47,464 nt of DNA. It comes from CAMLHU01 sp049680185 (GTDB lineage Bacteria; Gemmatimonadota; Gemmatimonadetes; Gemmatimonadales; GWC2-71-9). The number at the start of each line of letters is the position of its first letter. Positions within the stretch are counted from its first letter, which is position 1. The translations under genes were made by a program, and so were the position numbers. Below are positions 25,933-34,344 of the stretch, one piece after another. Location: NCBI GenBank assembly GCA_049680185.1, contig JBAUHI010000056.1:1-47464 (forward strand). Reading direction: 5' to 3'. Under the pieces are notes generated by a model, which saw only the letters and a program-made list of their open reading frames with translations, searched no databases and had not been told where the DNA came from.

Positions 25933-27471
25933 ATGACCCGTCGTTTCCTCCCCTTCATCCTCGTCGTCGCGGCCGCCTGCGGATCGCATCGGCCCAGCCG
26001 CACGCTGGAGTACTATTTCACCGCCGATCCGCGCTCGCTCGACCCGGCACTCTCCACCGACGTGCCGTCCGGCGAGGTCGTGGCGCTGCTGTTCGACAAC
26101 CTGACCCGCTTCGACGTCGACGGCCGCCTGGAGCCGGACCTCGCCCGGACCTGGGAGATCGACCCGCGCGGAGTCACCTACACGTTCCACCTCCGGGCCG
26201 GCGTCCGATTCCACGATGGGCGGCCGCTCACGGCGCATGACGTCGCGGCATCGTTCCGACGGGCGCTGGCCCCGGCGACTTCGGGCGGACGCGGGTGGCC
26301 GCTCTACCCTATCGACGGCGCTGAGGCCTTTGCGGCCGGCACCGCGTCCGACATCAGCGGCCTCAAGACCCCGGACGACTCGACGGTGGTGCTCTCGCTG
26401 GTGCGGCCGCTCAACGTGTTCCCCAAACTCCTGGCGATGCCGGTCGCCGCAGTGGTCCCCGAGTCGCTGCCTCCCGGCGACTTCGGCCAGCATCCGATCG
26501 GGAGTGGGCCCTGGCGATTCGTATCCTGGAGCCACGACGATCAGATCGTCGTGGCACGGAACCCCGACTACTGGGGCACCCCCGCAGCTTCCGACACGCT
26601 CCGCATCCGCATCATCCCCGAAGCGCTGACCCAGGCGGCTGAGTACGAGTCGGGACGGCTGAGCGTGGTCGAGGTCCCCTTCGGCGAGACGGTCCGCTGG
26701 GAGCATGACCACGCCGCCGAGCTCGACCGACGACCGGCGATCCGCGCGCTCTATGTCGCGATCAACACCCGTCGCGGCCCGCTGGCCGACGTGCGGGTTC
26801 GGCAGGCCCTCAACTACGCCACCGACGTGTCGAACCTGCTGGGCCAGATCATGGGAGGGCGCGGCACCCGCACCGCCGGCGCACTCCCGCCCGGGCTCGA
26901 CGGTTACGATGCATCCCGCGCGCCCTACCCGCACGACGTCGCCAAGGCGAAGGCGTTGCTCAGCGCCGCCGGATACCCCAACGGGATCTCGCTGGAGCTC
27001 TGGCGCACCGATCGCGACGAGTACGGGCGCCTGGCGCAAGCCATCCAGCAGGAGCTTGCAGAGGCGGGGATCAAGATCGAGATCGTCGAACGCGATGCAT
27101 CGACCGCGCGCGCCGCGTCGATGCACGGCAATGCAGACCTCTTCCTCACCGACTGGTACGCTGATTATCCGGACGCGGAGGACTTCAACTATCCGCTCTT
27201 CCATTCATCGAACGCCGGCGCCGGCGGCAACCGCGCATTCTTGGCCGACAGTGCGCTCGATCGGATGATCGTCCGCGCCCGGGAGACCCCGGATCCCACA
27301 GAGCGGGTCCGGCTCGATCACGACATCGACGCGCGGGTCTTCGACCTGGCCCCATGGATCTTCCTCTGGGCGCCGGTGGACCTGTGGGCCCGGCAGCCGT
27401 ACGTCCACGGCTGGCGCGTTCCCGCCATCTTCACCGGTCAGCGCTGGACCGACGCCGTGGTCACTCCGTGA
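25933..27471 (+). CDS. Peptide/nickel ABC transporter substrate-binding lipoprotein (SBP_bac_5)
   Basis: The 512-residue lipoprotein has lipobox FILVVAAAC (Cys16) and the family-5 solute-binding fold: YYFTADPRSLDPALSTD, LARTWEIDPRGVTYTFHLRAGVRFHDGRPLTAHDVAASFRR, PIGSGPWRFVSW, NYATDVSNLLGQIMGG. It would capture oligopeptides, dipeptides or similar ligands in the periplasm. Its stop overlaps the GTG of the permease gene by 4 bp. No second permease or ATPase gene follows. Confidence 0.93.
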   Translation: MTRRFLPFILVVAAACGSHRPSRTLEYYFTADPRSLDPALSTDVPSGEVVALLFDNLTRFDVDGRLEPDLARTWEIDPRGVTYTFHLRAGVRFHDGRPLTAHDVAASFRRALAPATSGGRGWPLYPIDGAEAFAAGTASDISGLKTPDDSTVVLSLVRPLNVFPKLLAMPVAAVVPESLPPGDFGQHPIGSGPWRFVSWSHDDQIVVARNPDYWGTPAASDTLRIRIIPEALTQAAEYESGRLSVVEVPFGETVRWEHDHAAELDRRPAIRALYVAINTRRGPLADVRVRQALNYATDVSNLLGQIMGGRGTRTAGALPPGLDGYDASRAPYPHDVAKAKALLSAAGYPNGISLELWRTDRDEYGRLAQAIQQELAEAGIKIEIVERDASTARAASMHGNADLFLTDWYADYPDAEDFNYPLFHSSNAGAGGNRAFLADSALDRMIVRARETPDPTERVRLDHDIDARVFDLAPWIFLWAPVDLWARQPYVHGWRVPAIFTGQRWTDAVVTP

Positions 27472-28388
27472 TCGGACTTCTGGCGCGTCGACTCATCGCA
27501 CTGGCGCCGACACTGCTCGGTGTCCTGGTCATCGCATTCCTCCTCCTCCAGGTGGCCCCCGGCGATCCCGTCGCCGCGATCGTCGGCGACCGCGCCGATC
27601 CCGCCACCGTGGCTCGACTCCGGGTCGAGCTCCGGCTCGACGAACCGCTGCCCCGCCGCTTCGTCGATTATGTGGTCGGGATCTTCCACGGCGATCTCGG
27701 CACCTCGTTCATCACCCGCCGCCCCATCTCGCACGACCTGATCGAGCGCTTCCCGGCCACCCTCCGGCTCGCGTTCGCCGCGATGCTCTTCGCGGCGGTG
27801 ACCGGGATGGCCTTGGGCGTCATCGGCGCCATCCGACCCGGTGGATGGTGGGATGGCACCACGACCATCCTCGCCTACCTCGGCGTATCCTTTCCGGTCT
27901 ACTGGGTGGGACTGCTCCTCATCCTCGTCTTTGCCCTGACCCTTCGATGGCTGCCGCCGTCGGGCTCCGACGGTCTCTCGTATCTCGTCCTGCCGGCGCT
28001 CACGCTTGGGATGCGCTCGGTGGCCATCGTGGCCCGGATGACCAGGACCGCACTCGCCGAGGCGCTCCAGGGTGATTTCGTGCGCACCGCGCGCGCCAAG
28101 GGCCTGTCCGAATGGCGGGTGGTGCTGCGCCACGGTCTCCGGAACGCACTCTTGCCGGTCATCACCGTCATCGGCCTCGATTTCGGGAGCTACCTCACCG
28201 GCTCGATCCTGACCGAGACCATCTTCTCCTGGCCCGGCGTCGGTCGCTATGTGCTCAACGCCATCACCAAGCGCGACCTCCCGGCGGTCCAGGGCAGCAT
28301 CCTCTTCCTGTGCGTGACCTTCGTGTTCGTGAACCTCTTGACGGATCTCTGCTATGCCAAGGCTGACCCGCGGGTGGCGTTTGAGTAG
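27468..28388 (+). CDS. ABC transporter permease, DppB/OppB type
   Basis: The 306-residue inner-membrane permease starts LLARRLIALAPTLLGVLVIAFLLL and has APGDP at the first periplasmic loop. It has six membrane helices and the EAA coupling loop VRTARAKGLSEWRVVLRHGLRNALLP. GTG 27468 overlaps the stop of the binding-protein gene. In complete Dpp/Opp operons a DppC-type permease and ATPases DppD/DppF follow; here the next gene is dacB. The missing subunits must be elsewhere or shared. Confidence 0.93.
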   Translation: MIGLLARRLIALAPTLLGVLVIAFLLLQVAPGDPVAAIVGDRADPATVARLRVELRLDEPLPRRFVDYVVGIFHGDLGTSFITRRPISHDLIERFPATLRLAFAAMLFAAVTGMALGVIGAIRPGGWWDGTTTILAYLGVSFPVYWVGLLLILVFALTLRWLPPSGSDGLSYLVLPALTLGMRSVAIVARMTRTALAEALQGDFVRTARAKGLSEWRVVLRHGLRNALLPVITVIGLDFGSYLTGSILTETIFSWPGVGRYVLNAITKRDLPAVQGSILFLCVTFVFVNLLTDLCYAKADPRVAFE

Positions 28389-28508
28389 GCGGACAGGCGG
28401 ACAGGCGCATGGGCGCACAGGCACGGGCGCGCGTGGACCAATGGCGCGAATGCTGGCGTTGTCGGTGCTGTTGGTGTGCGCCCATCCGCCCGTGCGCCTG
28501 TCCGCCCA
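28388..28508. repeat. GGCGGACAGGC-type repeat hairpin running into dacB
   Basis: The left arm (28388 to about 28430) carries tandem GGCGGACA and GGGCGCACA units. The right arm (28475-28508) is its imperfect reverse complement. The right arm lies inside dacB and encodes signal-peptide residues 12-23. The start codon sits in the loop. Confidence 0.85.
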
Positions 28509-29934
28509 GTCCCTTCAGAAGCGCCTCGATCGTCGCCTGGCGGTGTCGCCGTGGGACCGGAACCTCTGGGGCATCGCGGTCATTGACGACCACGGGACGC
28601 TCCGCTACGGCCGCGACCAGGACCGTCTCTTCATCCCGGCGAGCAACACCAAGCTCCTGGTCACCTCCGTCGCCTCGGCACTGCTGCCGCCCGATTGGAC
28701 GGTCAAGACCAGCGTCTACGCCGCCGGCCCGATCGCCAACGGCGTCGTCAGCGGCGACCTCATCCTGTACGGTCGTGGCGACCCGACCCTGGGACGTTCC
28801 AAGCGCTGCTACAGCATCGATACGACCGTCGCGGGCGCCTGCGACACCGACCCGTACGTCGAACTTCGGCAGCTGGCCGATTCGCTCAAGGCCCACGGGA
28901 TCACGGCGGTCCAAGGAGACCTCGTGGGAGACGGGAGCTACTTCGAACCGGAGATGGTCAATCCATGGTGGGAGGGCTACGACCTCAACTGGTGGTATGC
29001 AGCCCCGGTGACGGGCCTGGCATTCAATGACAACAGCGTCGACATCCGGTGGGCCCCGGACACGGTGCGGGGAGGTCCCGCGCTCCTCAGCATCTCTCCG
29101 CTGGTGGGCGACCTGACGCTGGAGAACCGCACCCGCACCCGGGCTGACAGCACCCCGACCACGATCGACTTCTTCCGCACACCGGGCACGCTGGCACTTT
29201 GGGCGGAAGGGGACGTCAACCGGACAAGCCGCGGCGGGCTCGAATCGTTCGCGATGCCGGACCCGAATCTCTTCGCGGCCCGCGCCTTTCGGCAGGTGTT
29301 GGCCGAGGACGGCATCAGCGTGCTGGGTACCACCCGCTCCACCACCGACAGCCTCGAATACCGGCTGGCCCGAAATACGGCACCGCTCGCCGAGGCGGCG
29401 GGGCGCCCGCTCAAGGACTGGATATTCCCGATCCTCAACACCAGCCAGAACTGGTTCGCCGAGATGCTGCTGAAGCAACTGGGGCGGGTGTACGGTGCGG
29501 CAGGGAGCTGGCACGAAGGGATCGCGGTGGAGCGGCGGTTCCTGATCGATTCTATGGGTGTCGACTCGACTCAATTTGCGGTCGAGGACGGGTCGGGGCT
29601 CGCGGCGGCGGACTTGGTGAGTCCGCTGACCTTCGCCCGGATCCTTCGCTACACCAGGGGCCACCGCGGGTGGACCACCTTCGAGCCGGGACTGCCGCTC
29701 GCCGGCGCACCCGGGTCGCTCAAGGGTCGTTTCCAGGACACTCCGCTCGCCGGTCGGGTGCGCGCCAAGACCGGCAGCATCGGCCGGGTCAACACGCTCT
29801 CGGGATTCATCGAGTTCCCCGACGGCAAGGTGTGGACGGTCTCGGTGATGGCCAATCACCATGCCCAGTCGGGGAACGCGGTGATCGCGCAGATCGACTC
29901 GCTGGTGGTGGAGATCGGACGGACGAAGAAGTGA
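28441..29934 (+). CDS. dacB: D-alanyl-D-alanine carboxypeptidase/endopeptidase DacB (PBP4, S13)
   Basis: The 497-residue periplasmic enzyme trims or cleaves cross-linked peptidoglycan peptides. The active-site SxxK is SNTK (Ser68-Lys71). SxN is SQN in LNTSQNWFAEM and the third motif is KTG in RAKTGSIGR. The inserted domain between SxxK and SxN is typical for family S13 and includes DLVGDGSYF and LAFNDNSVDI. I chose ATG 28441, which gives a signal peptide ending near LSAQS. An upstream in-frame reading would be encoded by the repeat arm. Signal-peptide residues VCAHPPVRLSAQ come from the opposing repeat arm, an unusual source. It probably shares no operon role with the permease. Confidence 0.93.
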   Translation: MARMLALSVLLVCAHPPVRLSAQSLQKRLDRRLAVSPWDRNLWGIAVIDDHGTLRYGRDQDRLFIPASNTKLLVTSVASALLPPDWTVKTSVYAAGPIANGVVSGDLILYGRGDPTLGRSKRCYSIDTTVAGACDTDPYVELRQLADSLKAHGITAVQGDLVGDGSYFEPEMVNPWWEGYDLNWWYAAPVTGLAFNDNSVDIRWAPDTVRGGPALLSISPLVGDLTLENRTRTRADSTPTTIDFFRTPGTLALWAEGDVNRTSRGGLESFAMPDPNLFAARAFRQVLAEDGISVLGTTRSTTDSLEYRLARNTAPLAEAAGRPLKDWIFPILNTSQNWFAEMLLKQLGRVYGAAGSWHEGIAVERRFLIDSMGVDSTQFAVEDGSGLAAADLVSPLTFARILRYTRGHRGWTTFEPGLPLAGAPGSLKGRFQDTPLAGRVRAKTGSIGRVNTLSGFIEFPDGKVWTVSVMANHHAQSGNAVIAQIDSLVVEIGRTKK

Positions 29935-29941
29935 CAACACC

Positions 29942-30024
29942 GTGAACAGTGAAGGGTGAACGGGAAACGGGGGGCAGCTCGGATCAGGCTGTCCCCCGTT
30001 CACCTTTCACGGTTCACCGTTCAC
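29942..30024. repeat. GGTGAAC-type repeat hairpin between convergent genes
   Basis: The left arm, starting at 29942, has GTGAACAGTGAAGGGTGAAC-like units. The right arm, ending at 30024, is the imperfect reverse complement (TTCACCTTTCACGGTTCACC). They form a stem of about 30 bp around a 17-bp loop. It lies between the 3' ends of dacB and the ferredoxin reductase gene and probably acts as a bidirectional terminator. Confidence 0.9.
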
Positions 30025-30031
30025 ACCGGCC

Positions 30032-31072
30032 CTACCGCTTCGCAGGATCCTCTTCGAAGATCTTGAGGTCCGACGAGTGCCCCGGATTCACCTTGGCCTT
30101 GGGATTGATCCGATGCACGGCGTTGTTGACCGCGGTGCACGCCTCGGCGACACCGGTGGCGATGAGCTTGAGCTTGCCGGGGTAAGTCACCACGTCGCCG
30201 GCGGCGTAGATCCCCGGCACATTCGTCTCCATCACCGTACTCACCTTGATGTCGGCCTTCTCGGTGTCGAGGCCCCAGTCGTTGATGGCACCGAGGTCGG
30301 AGTGGAACCCGAGGAGGGGGATGATCGCGTCGATCTCGAGCCGGTCCTCCGCACCGGTCTTGGCGTGCCTGAGCGTGACGCCATTGATCCTTGCGGTCCC
30401 GTGGATGGCAGAGACCTCGGTGAACATGCGCACGGCGACCTTGCCCTCCGCGGCCAGCCGCTGGACCTGGTCGATCGTCGCCTGATGGGCACGGAACTGG
30501 TCGCGGCGATGGATGAGCGTCACGCTACGAGCCACCCCGTGGAGGTGCAGCGCCCAATCGAAGGCTGAATCGCCCCCACCCACGAGCAGCACACGCTGCC
30601 CGGCCAGCTCCGCCGGCTCCCGGACGTGGTAGCGCAGTCCCTTCCCTTCCCACACCTCAGATCCTTCGAGCGGCAACGTGCGCGGGGCGAACGCACCGAT
30701 CCCTGCCGCGAGCAGGATGGTCCGGGTCGGGTAGCTGTCGGCGGTGGTGTCGAGGATGAAGAGTTCCTCGCCATCCTGCGTCTCCCGACGCAGGCCGGTG
30801 ACCGTCTGGCCCAGATGTGCCGTCGCGCCGAACTGGAGTCCCTGGTGCACCATCGCCGAGACCAGGTCCTTGGCGAGCACCTTGGTGAACCCGGCCACGT
30901 CGTAAATGTGCTTTTCCGGATAGAGGGCCATCAACTGGCCACCGAGCTCGGGGAGCGCATCGACGATACGGCAGGAGGCGCCGCGCATTCCGGCGTAGAA
31001 CGCGCCGAAGAGGCCGGTCGGGCCGCCGCCGATGATGGTGATGTCGGTCGTGGGCTGGGTGCGAGGGGTCAC
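30032..31072 (-). CDS. Ferredoxin/flavodoxin-NADP+ reductase (thioredoxin-reductase-like, YumC type)
   Basis: The 346-residue flavoprotein has FAD-binding ITIIGGGPTGLFGAF (GxGxxG), the NADPH-binding VLLVGGGDSAFDWAL, and a C-terminal GIYAAGDVVTYPGKLKLI. It resembles thioredoxin reductase but lacks the CxxC redox pair in the NADPH domain. That marks the ferredoxin-NADP reductase (FNR) group. It would pass electrons between NADPH and ferredoxin or flavodoxin. The start is GTG 31072. The first residues (VTPRTQPTT) come from the edge of a repeat array. It is the only minus-strand gene in this part and is flanked by repeat elements. Confidence 0.92.
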   Translation of the reverse strand: MTPRTQPTTDITIIGGGPTGLFGAFYAGMRGASCRIVDALPELGGQLMALYPEKHIYDVAGFTKVLAKDLVSAMVHQGLQFGATAHLGQTVTGLRRETQDGEELFILDTTADSYPTRTILLAAGIGAFAPRTLPLEGSEVWEGKGLRYHVREPAELAGQRVLLVGGGDSAFDWALHLHGVARSVTLIHRRDQFRAHQATIDQVQRLAAEGKVAVRMFTEVSAIHGTARINGVTLRHAKTGAEDRLEIDAIIPLLGFHSDLGAINDWGLDTEKADIKVSTVMETNVPGIYAAGDVVTYPGKLKLIATGVAEACTAVNNAVHRINPKAKVNPGHSSDLKIFEEDPAKR

Positions 31073-31157
31073 GAGGTCACGGGTCGAGGTCGAGGTCGAG
31101 GGTCACGGGTCGGAGGTCACAGGTGGCGGGTGGCGCGTCCATCCGTCCATCCGTCCC
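31066..31157. repeat. GGTCACG/GGTCGAG and CCGTCCAT repeat array
   Basis: Tandem GGTCACG- and GGTCGAG-type units run from about 31066 to 31120. GGTGGCG units and three CATCC-type units (CCATCCGTCCATCCGTCC) follow. The array starts inside the first codons of the minus-strand reductase gene and lies between divergent genes. Confidence 0.85.
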
Positions 31158-31208
31158 AATATAGACTCCCACTTACCCCATCGCCCGTCGGCCGGCACAT
31201 TCCTCCCG

Positions 31209-32078
31209 ATGATCGAACACGTTTCTGATACGGCGCGATGGGTCGCGTACTACCGGGCGATGGAGACCGACCGCCCTGACGCGCTCTTTCGCGACCCGTT
31301 CGCGCGCCGCCTCGCCGGAAACGAGGGAAAGGCGATCGTCGATTCGCTCCGGAACGGACGGCAGTCGGCGTGGGCGATGATCGTCCGGACCGCCGTCTTC
31401 GATGAACTCATCCTCGATCGCATCCAGCACCGAGGCGCCACCCTGGTCCTGAACCTCGCCTGCGGGCTCGACACGCGCGCCTATCGATTGCCGCTCCCAC
31501 CCGATCTCCGCTGGATCGACGTCGACCTGCCGGGCATCCTTGAGTACAAGGCCTCGGCCCTCCAGGCGGAGACGCCACGGTGCCGGTACGAGGCGATAGC
31601 GGCGGACCTGACCGATGGGCACGCGCGCGATCAGCTCTTCGGGCGCGTCGGCACCGCCGATCCGCGGGTCCTCGTGGTGGCCGAAGGGCTCCTCATCTAT
31701 CTCACGCCGGGGCAGGTGGCGGATCTCGCTCGCGCACTGCACGATCGGCCATCATTCCGGTGGTGGCTCATCGACCTGGCGAGCCCGCGCCTGCTCAAGC
31801 TCCTTGCCCGCTCCTGGGGCACGCACCTCGAACATGGGAACGCGCCGTTCCAGTTCGGGCCCGCCGAGGGGACTGCTTTCTTCCACGCCACCGGCTGGCG
31901 GGAGGAGATCTTCCGGTCCTCGCTTGAGGAGGCGCGCCGACTCCATCGCGAGATGTCGATGATGTGGTTCTGGCGCACCCTCGGCCGGCTCACATCCCGG
32001 CGGGAGCGCGAGGAGATCCGCCGGATGTCGGGCTTCGTGCTACTGGAACGCATCGAAGGCTCGTCCGGAAACGTGTGA
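31209..32078 (+). CDS. Class I SAM-dependent methyltransferase (LCMT/TIGR00027-like)
   Basis: The 289-residue protein resembles the leucine carboxyl methyltransferase-related bacterial family. It has TARWVAYYRAMETDRPDALFRDPFARRLAG at the N-terminus, SAM-binding LNLACGLDTRAYRLPLPPDLRWIDVDLP, and VAEGLLIYLTP after the fold core. Members methylate small molecules, often in secondary metabolism; the substrate is unknown. The start ATG 31209 follows a CACATT hexamer by 7 nt. Confidence 0.88.
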   Translation: MIEHVSDTARWVAYYRAMETDRPDALFRDPFARRLAGNEGKAIVDSLRNGRQSAWAMIVRTAVFDELILDRIQHRGATLVLNLACGLDTRAYRLPLPPDLRWIDVDLPGILEYKASALQAETPRCRYEAIAADLTDGHARDQLFGRVGTADPRVLVVAEGLLIYLTPGQVADLARALHDRPSFRWWLIDLASPRLLKLLARSWGTHLEHGNAPFQFGPAEGTAFFHATGWREEIFRSSLEEARRLHREMSMMWFWRTLGRLTSRREREEIRRMSGFVLLERIEGSSGNV

Positions 32079-32112
32079 CGCTTTCCACTCTGTCTGATCG
32101 GAGTACCGCCCC

Positions 32113-32550
32113 GTGAGCGATGTGCCACAGAACTTCTCGAACCATCCCCGCTTCGTCCCGGCGTACCACTTTGTGGCGGCGGCGATCCTGCTCCTGAACC
32201 TGGCCTGGAACGGTATCGAACTGTTCAAGTATCCCGGATTCGGCACCGTCGTCGGCCTGCTCCTCGCGGTCGCACTGATCCTCCTCGGGTGGTACCTGCG
32301 CGCATTCCCGATCAGCGTCCAGGACCGGATCATCCGCCTGGAGGAGCGCCTCCGGATGGAACGACTCTTCCCCGCCGACCTGAAGGCGCGGATCGACGAG
32401 TTCACCCGTAACCAGCTCATCGCGCTCCGCTTCGCCTCCGACCGGGAGTTCCCCGACCTGGCGCGGAAGGTCCTGGCGGGCAAGATCGACGACCTCGCCA
32501 CCATCAAGGGGATGGTGACGGAGTGGCGCCCGGATCACTGGCGGGCATGA
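32113..32550 (+). CDS. DUF6526-like small membrane protein
   Basis: The 145-residue protein has two membrane helices (about 17-35 and 42-65). A charged cytoplasmic region follows: ISVQDRIIRLEERLRMERLFPADLKARIDEFTRNQLIALRFASD. The pattern NHPRFVPAYHF + two helices + QDRIIRLEE matches what I recall for DUF6526 proteins; function is not known. GTG 32113 follows a GGAG box. It is 34 bp after the methyltransferase gene and ahead of a repeat array. Confidence 0.75.
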   Translation: MSDVPQNFSNHPRFVPAYHFVAAAILLLNLAWNGIELFKYPGFGTVVGLLLAVALILLGWYLRAFPISVQDRIIRLEERLRMERLFPADLKARIDEFTRNQLIALRFASDREFPDLARKVLAGKIDDLATIKGMVTEWRPDHWRA

Positions 32551-32554
32551 GAGC

Positions 32555-32684
32555 GGTGAACGGTGAAGGGTGAACGGTGAATGGGAAAAGCCTTGCTGGC
32601 TCAGTCCCATTCACTTTTTACTTTTCACGCTTCACACCTTACTTCTCACTTTTCACCGTTCACCGTTCACCCTTTACCCGTCAC
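32555..32684. repeat. GGTGAAC-type repeat hairpin with an extra arm
   Basis: The left arm (32555-32592) is tandem GGTGAAC/GGTGAAGG units ending in AATGGGAAAAGCC. The complement (about 32599-32637, GGCTCAGTCCCATTCAC then TTTTTAC/TTTTCAC) can pair over about 35 bp. A second right-hand arm of TTTCACC/GTTCACC units continues to 32684. It lies between co-directional genes, so it may attenuate or terminate. Confidence 0.88.
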
Positions 32685-32701
32685 CTTCCGGCTCCCATAC
32701 T
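32673..32701 (+). promoter_or_regulatory. Possible leaderless promoter for pduO
   Basis: TTTACC (32673-32678), a 17-bp spacer and CATACT (32696-32701) end 7 nt before the ATG at 32709. No Shine-Dalgarno sequence lies between. Transcription would start at or near the start codon. Confidence 0.4.
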
Positions 32702-32708
32702 TCGTGTC

Positions 32709-33254
32709 ATGAAGATCTACACCAAGACCGGCGATGCCGGTGAGACAGGGCTCTTCGGCGGGGGCCGGGTGCCGAAGCACCACCATCGGGTGGCCGCATA
32801 CGGCGATGTCGACGAGCTCAACTCCGCCATCGGCGTGGTCCGCTCGACGCCACCGCTCGACCTGTACGATGAGCTCCTGCAATCCATCCAGCGCGACCTC
32901 TTCTCGCTGGGCGGTCACCTCGCGACGCCCCATCCCGAGAAGGTGAAGAAGGCGCTGGAAAAGGCGGAGCTCTCGACGGAACGCGTCACGGCCTTCGAGC
33001 AGGTCATGGACCAGGCCGACGGCGAACTCGTCCCCCTCCGGGCGTTCATCCTGCCGGCGGGGACGCCGAAGGCCACGGCATTCCACCTCGCCCGCACCAT
33101 CTGCCGCCGGGCCGAGCGGAGCGTCGTGGCGTTGGCCGAGACCGAGGAGGTCCCCGCACTCTTCCTCGCGTACTTGAACCGCCTCTCGGACCTGCTGTTC
33201 ACCCTCGCCCGCGTGGCCAACCACCGTCACGGGACCGCGGACGTCACGTGGTGA
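32709..33254 (+). CDS. pduO: Cob(I)alamin adenosyltransferase, PduO type
   Basis: This enzyme transfers the adenosyl group of ATP to cob(I)alamin to form coenzyme B12. The 181-residue four-helix-bundle protein has the ATP-binding N-terminus YTKTGDAGETGLFGGGRVPK, the VAAYGDVDELNSAIGVV segment, and the conserved ICRRAERSVVAL helix with the Arg/Glu pair. Length and motifs are normal. It is followed 10 bp later by aroB. No other cobalamin gene is in the window, which fits a salvage role. Confidence 0.95.
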   Translation: MKIYTKTGDAGETGLFGGGRVPKHHHRVAAYGDVDELNSAIGVVRSTPPLDLYDELLQSIQRDLFSLGGHLATPHPEKVKKALEKAELSTERVTAFEQVMDQADGELVPLRAFILPAGTPKATAFHLARTICRRAERSVVALAETEEVPALFLAYLNRLSDLLFTLARVANHRHGTADVTW

Positions 33255-33264
33255 GCGGCCCCGC

Positions 33265-34344
33265 ATGACCGCTGTCACCGTCACCCACGCGCTGGGCTTC
33301 TACCCGGTGCATGTCCGCGCCGGTGTCCTGGCCCGCGCCCCCGAGATCGTGCGTGATGCCGTGGGTCATCGACACACCGTCACCATCACGGACGTGACCG
33401 TCGCCCCGCTCCTCAAGGGGTGGCGGCTAGGTCCGCTCGCTGAAGCACCGCTCACCGTGCCGGCTGGAGAAGCGGCGAAGACCCGTGAACACTGGGCGGC
33501 GCTCACCGACCGATTGGTCGAACGTGGCCTCGGGCGTGACGGCGCGATCGTGGCGATCGGTGGCGGCTCGGTGGGTGACCTGGCCGGTTTCGTGGCCGCG
33601 ACCTACCTGCGCGGCGTGCCGATCGTGCAGATCCCCACCACCCTGCTGGCGATGGTCGATGCATCCGTCGGCGGCAAGGTCGCGGTCGACCTGCCGCTCG
33701 GGAAGAACCTGGTCGGCGCCTTCCATCCTCCGGTCGCGGTCATTGCCGACCCCGATGTCCTGGGCTCGCTTCCTGAGCGCGATCTCATCGGCGGCCTCGC
33801 GGAGGCAGTGAAGCACGGCCTGGTGGCCGACGCGGGGTATTTCGATTGGATCGTCTCCAATGCTGGGGCGATCAAGGCGCGCGATCCCGCCGCCATCCAG
33901 CACCTGGTGCGCCGGAGCGTCGAGATCAAGGCGGCGATCGTCGGCGCCGACGAACGGGAGGCCGGCGAGCGGATGATCCTCAACGCCGGCCACACGGTCG
34001 CCCACGCACTCGAACGCGTGTCCGCCTATTCGCTCCCCCATGGCCAGGCCGTGGCACTCGGCCTGATCGCGGAGGCCGCACTCGCCGAACGGCTCGGCAC
34101 TGCCGCGGGATTGGTCGGCCCGATCACCACGGCCCTCACGACCCTGGGGCTTCCGGTCCGGGCGCCCGCCGGGCTCGACGCGACCGCGGTCGTGGCCGCG
34201 ATGGATACCGACAAGAAGAACCGTGGCTCGGAGATCCGGTTCTCGCTCCTCGAAGCCATCGGTCGGGCCCACCGCAGCGGCCAACGGTGGACCATCTCCG
34301 CCAGCCCGAATCGGATCATGGAAGCACTCTCCAGCGTCCTCTAA
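33265..34344 (+). CDS. aroB: 3-dehydroquinate synthase
   Basis: AroB makes 3-dehydroquinate from DAHP in the shikimate pathway, using NAD and a metal ion. The 359-residue protein has the NAD-binding IGGGSVGDLAGFVAATYLRGV, IPTTLLAMVDASVGGKVAVDL, GLAEAVKHGL with metal-site residues, and the second metal motif LNAGHTVAHALE with HGQAVALG. Length is normal. It follows pduO by 10 bp and is probably co-transcribed with it. Confidence 0.97.
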   Translation: MTAVTVTHALGFYPVHVRAGVLARAPEIVRDAVGHRHTVTITDVTVAPLLKGWRLGPLAEAPLTVPAGEAAKTREHWAALTDRLVERGLGRDGAIVAIGGGSVGDLAGFVAATYLRGVPIVQIPTTLLAMVDASVGGKVAVDLPLGKNLVGAFHPPVAVIADPDVLGSLPERDLIGGLAEAVKHGLVADAGYFDWIVSNAGAIKARDPAAIQHLVRRSVEIKAAIVGADEREAGERMILNAGHTVAHALERVSAYSLPHGQAVALGLIAEAALAERLGTAAGLVGPITTALTTLGLPVRAPAGLDATAVVAAMDTDKKNRGSEIRFSLLEAIGRAHRSGQRWTISASPNRIMEALSSVL

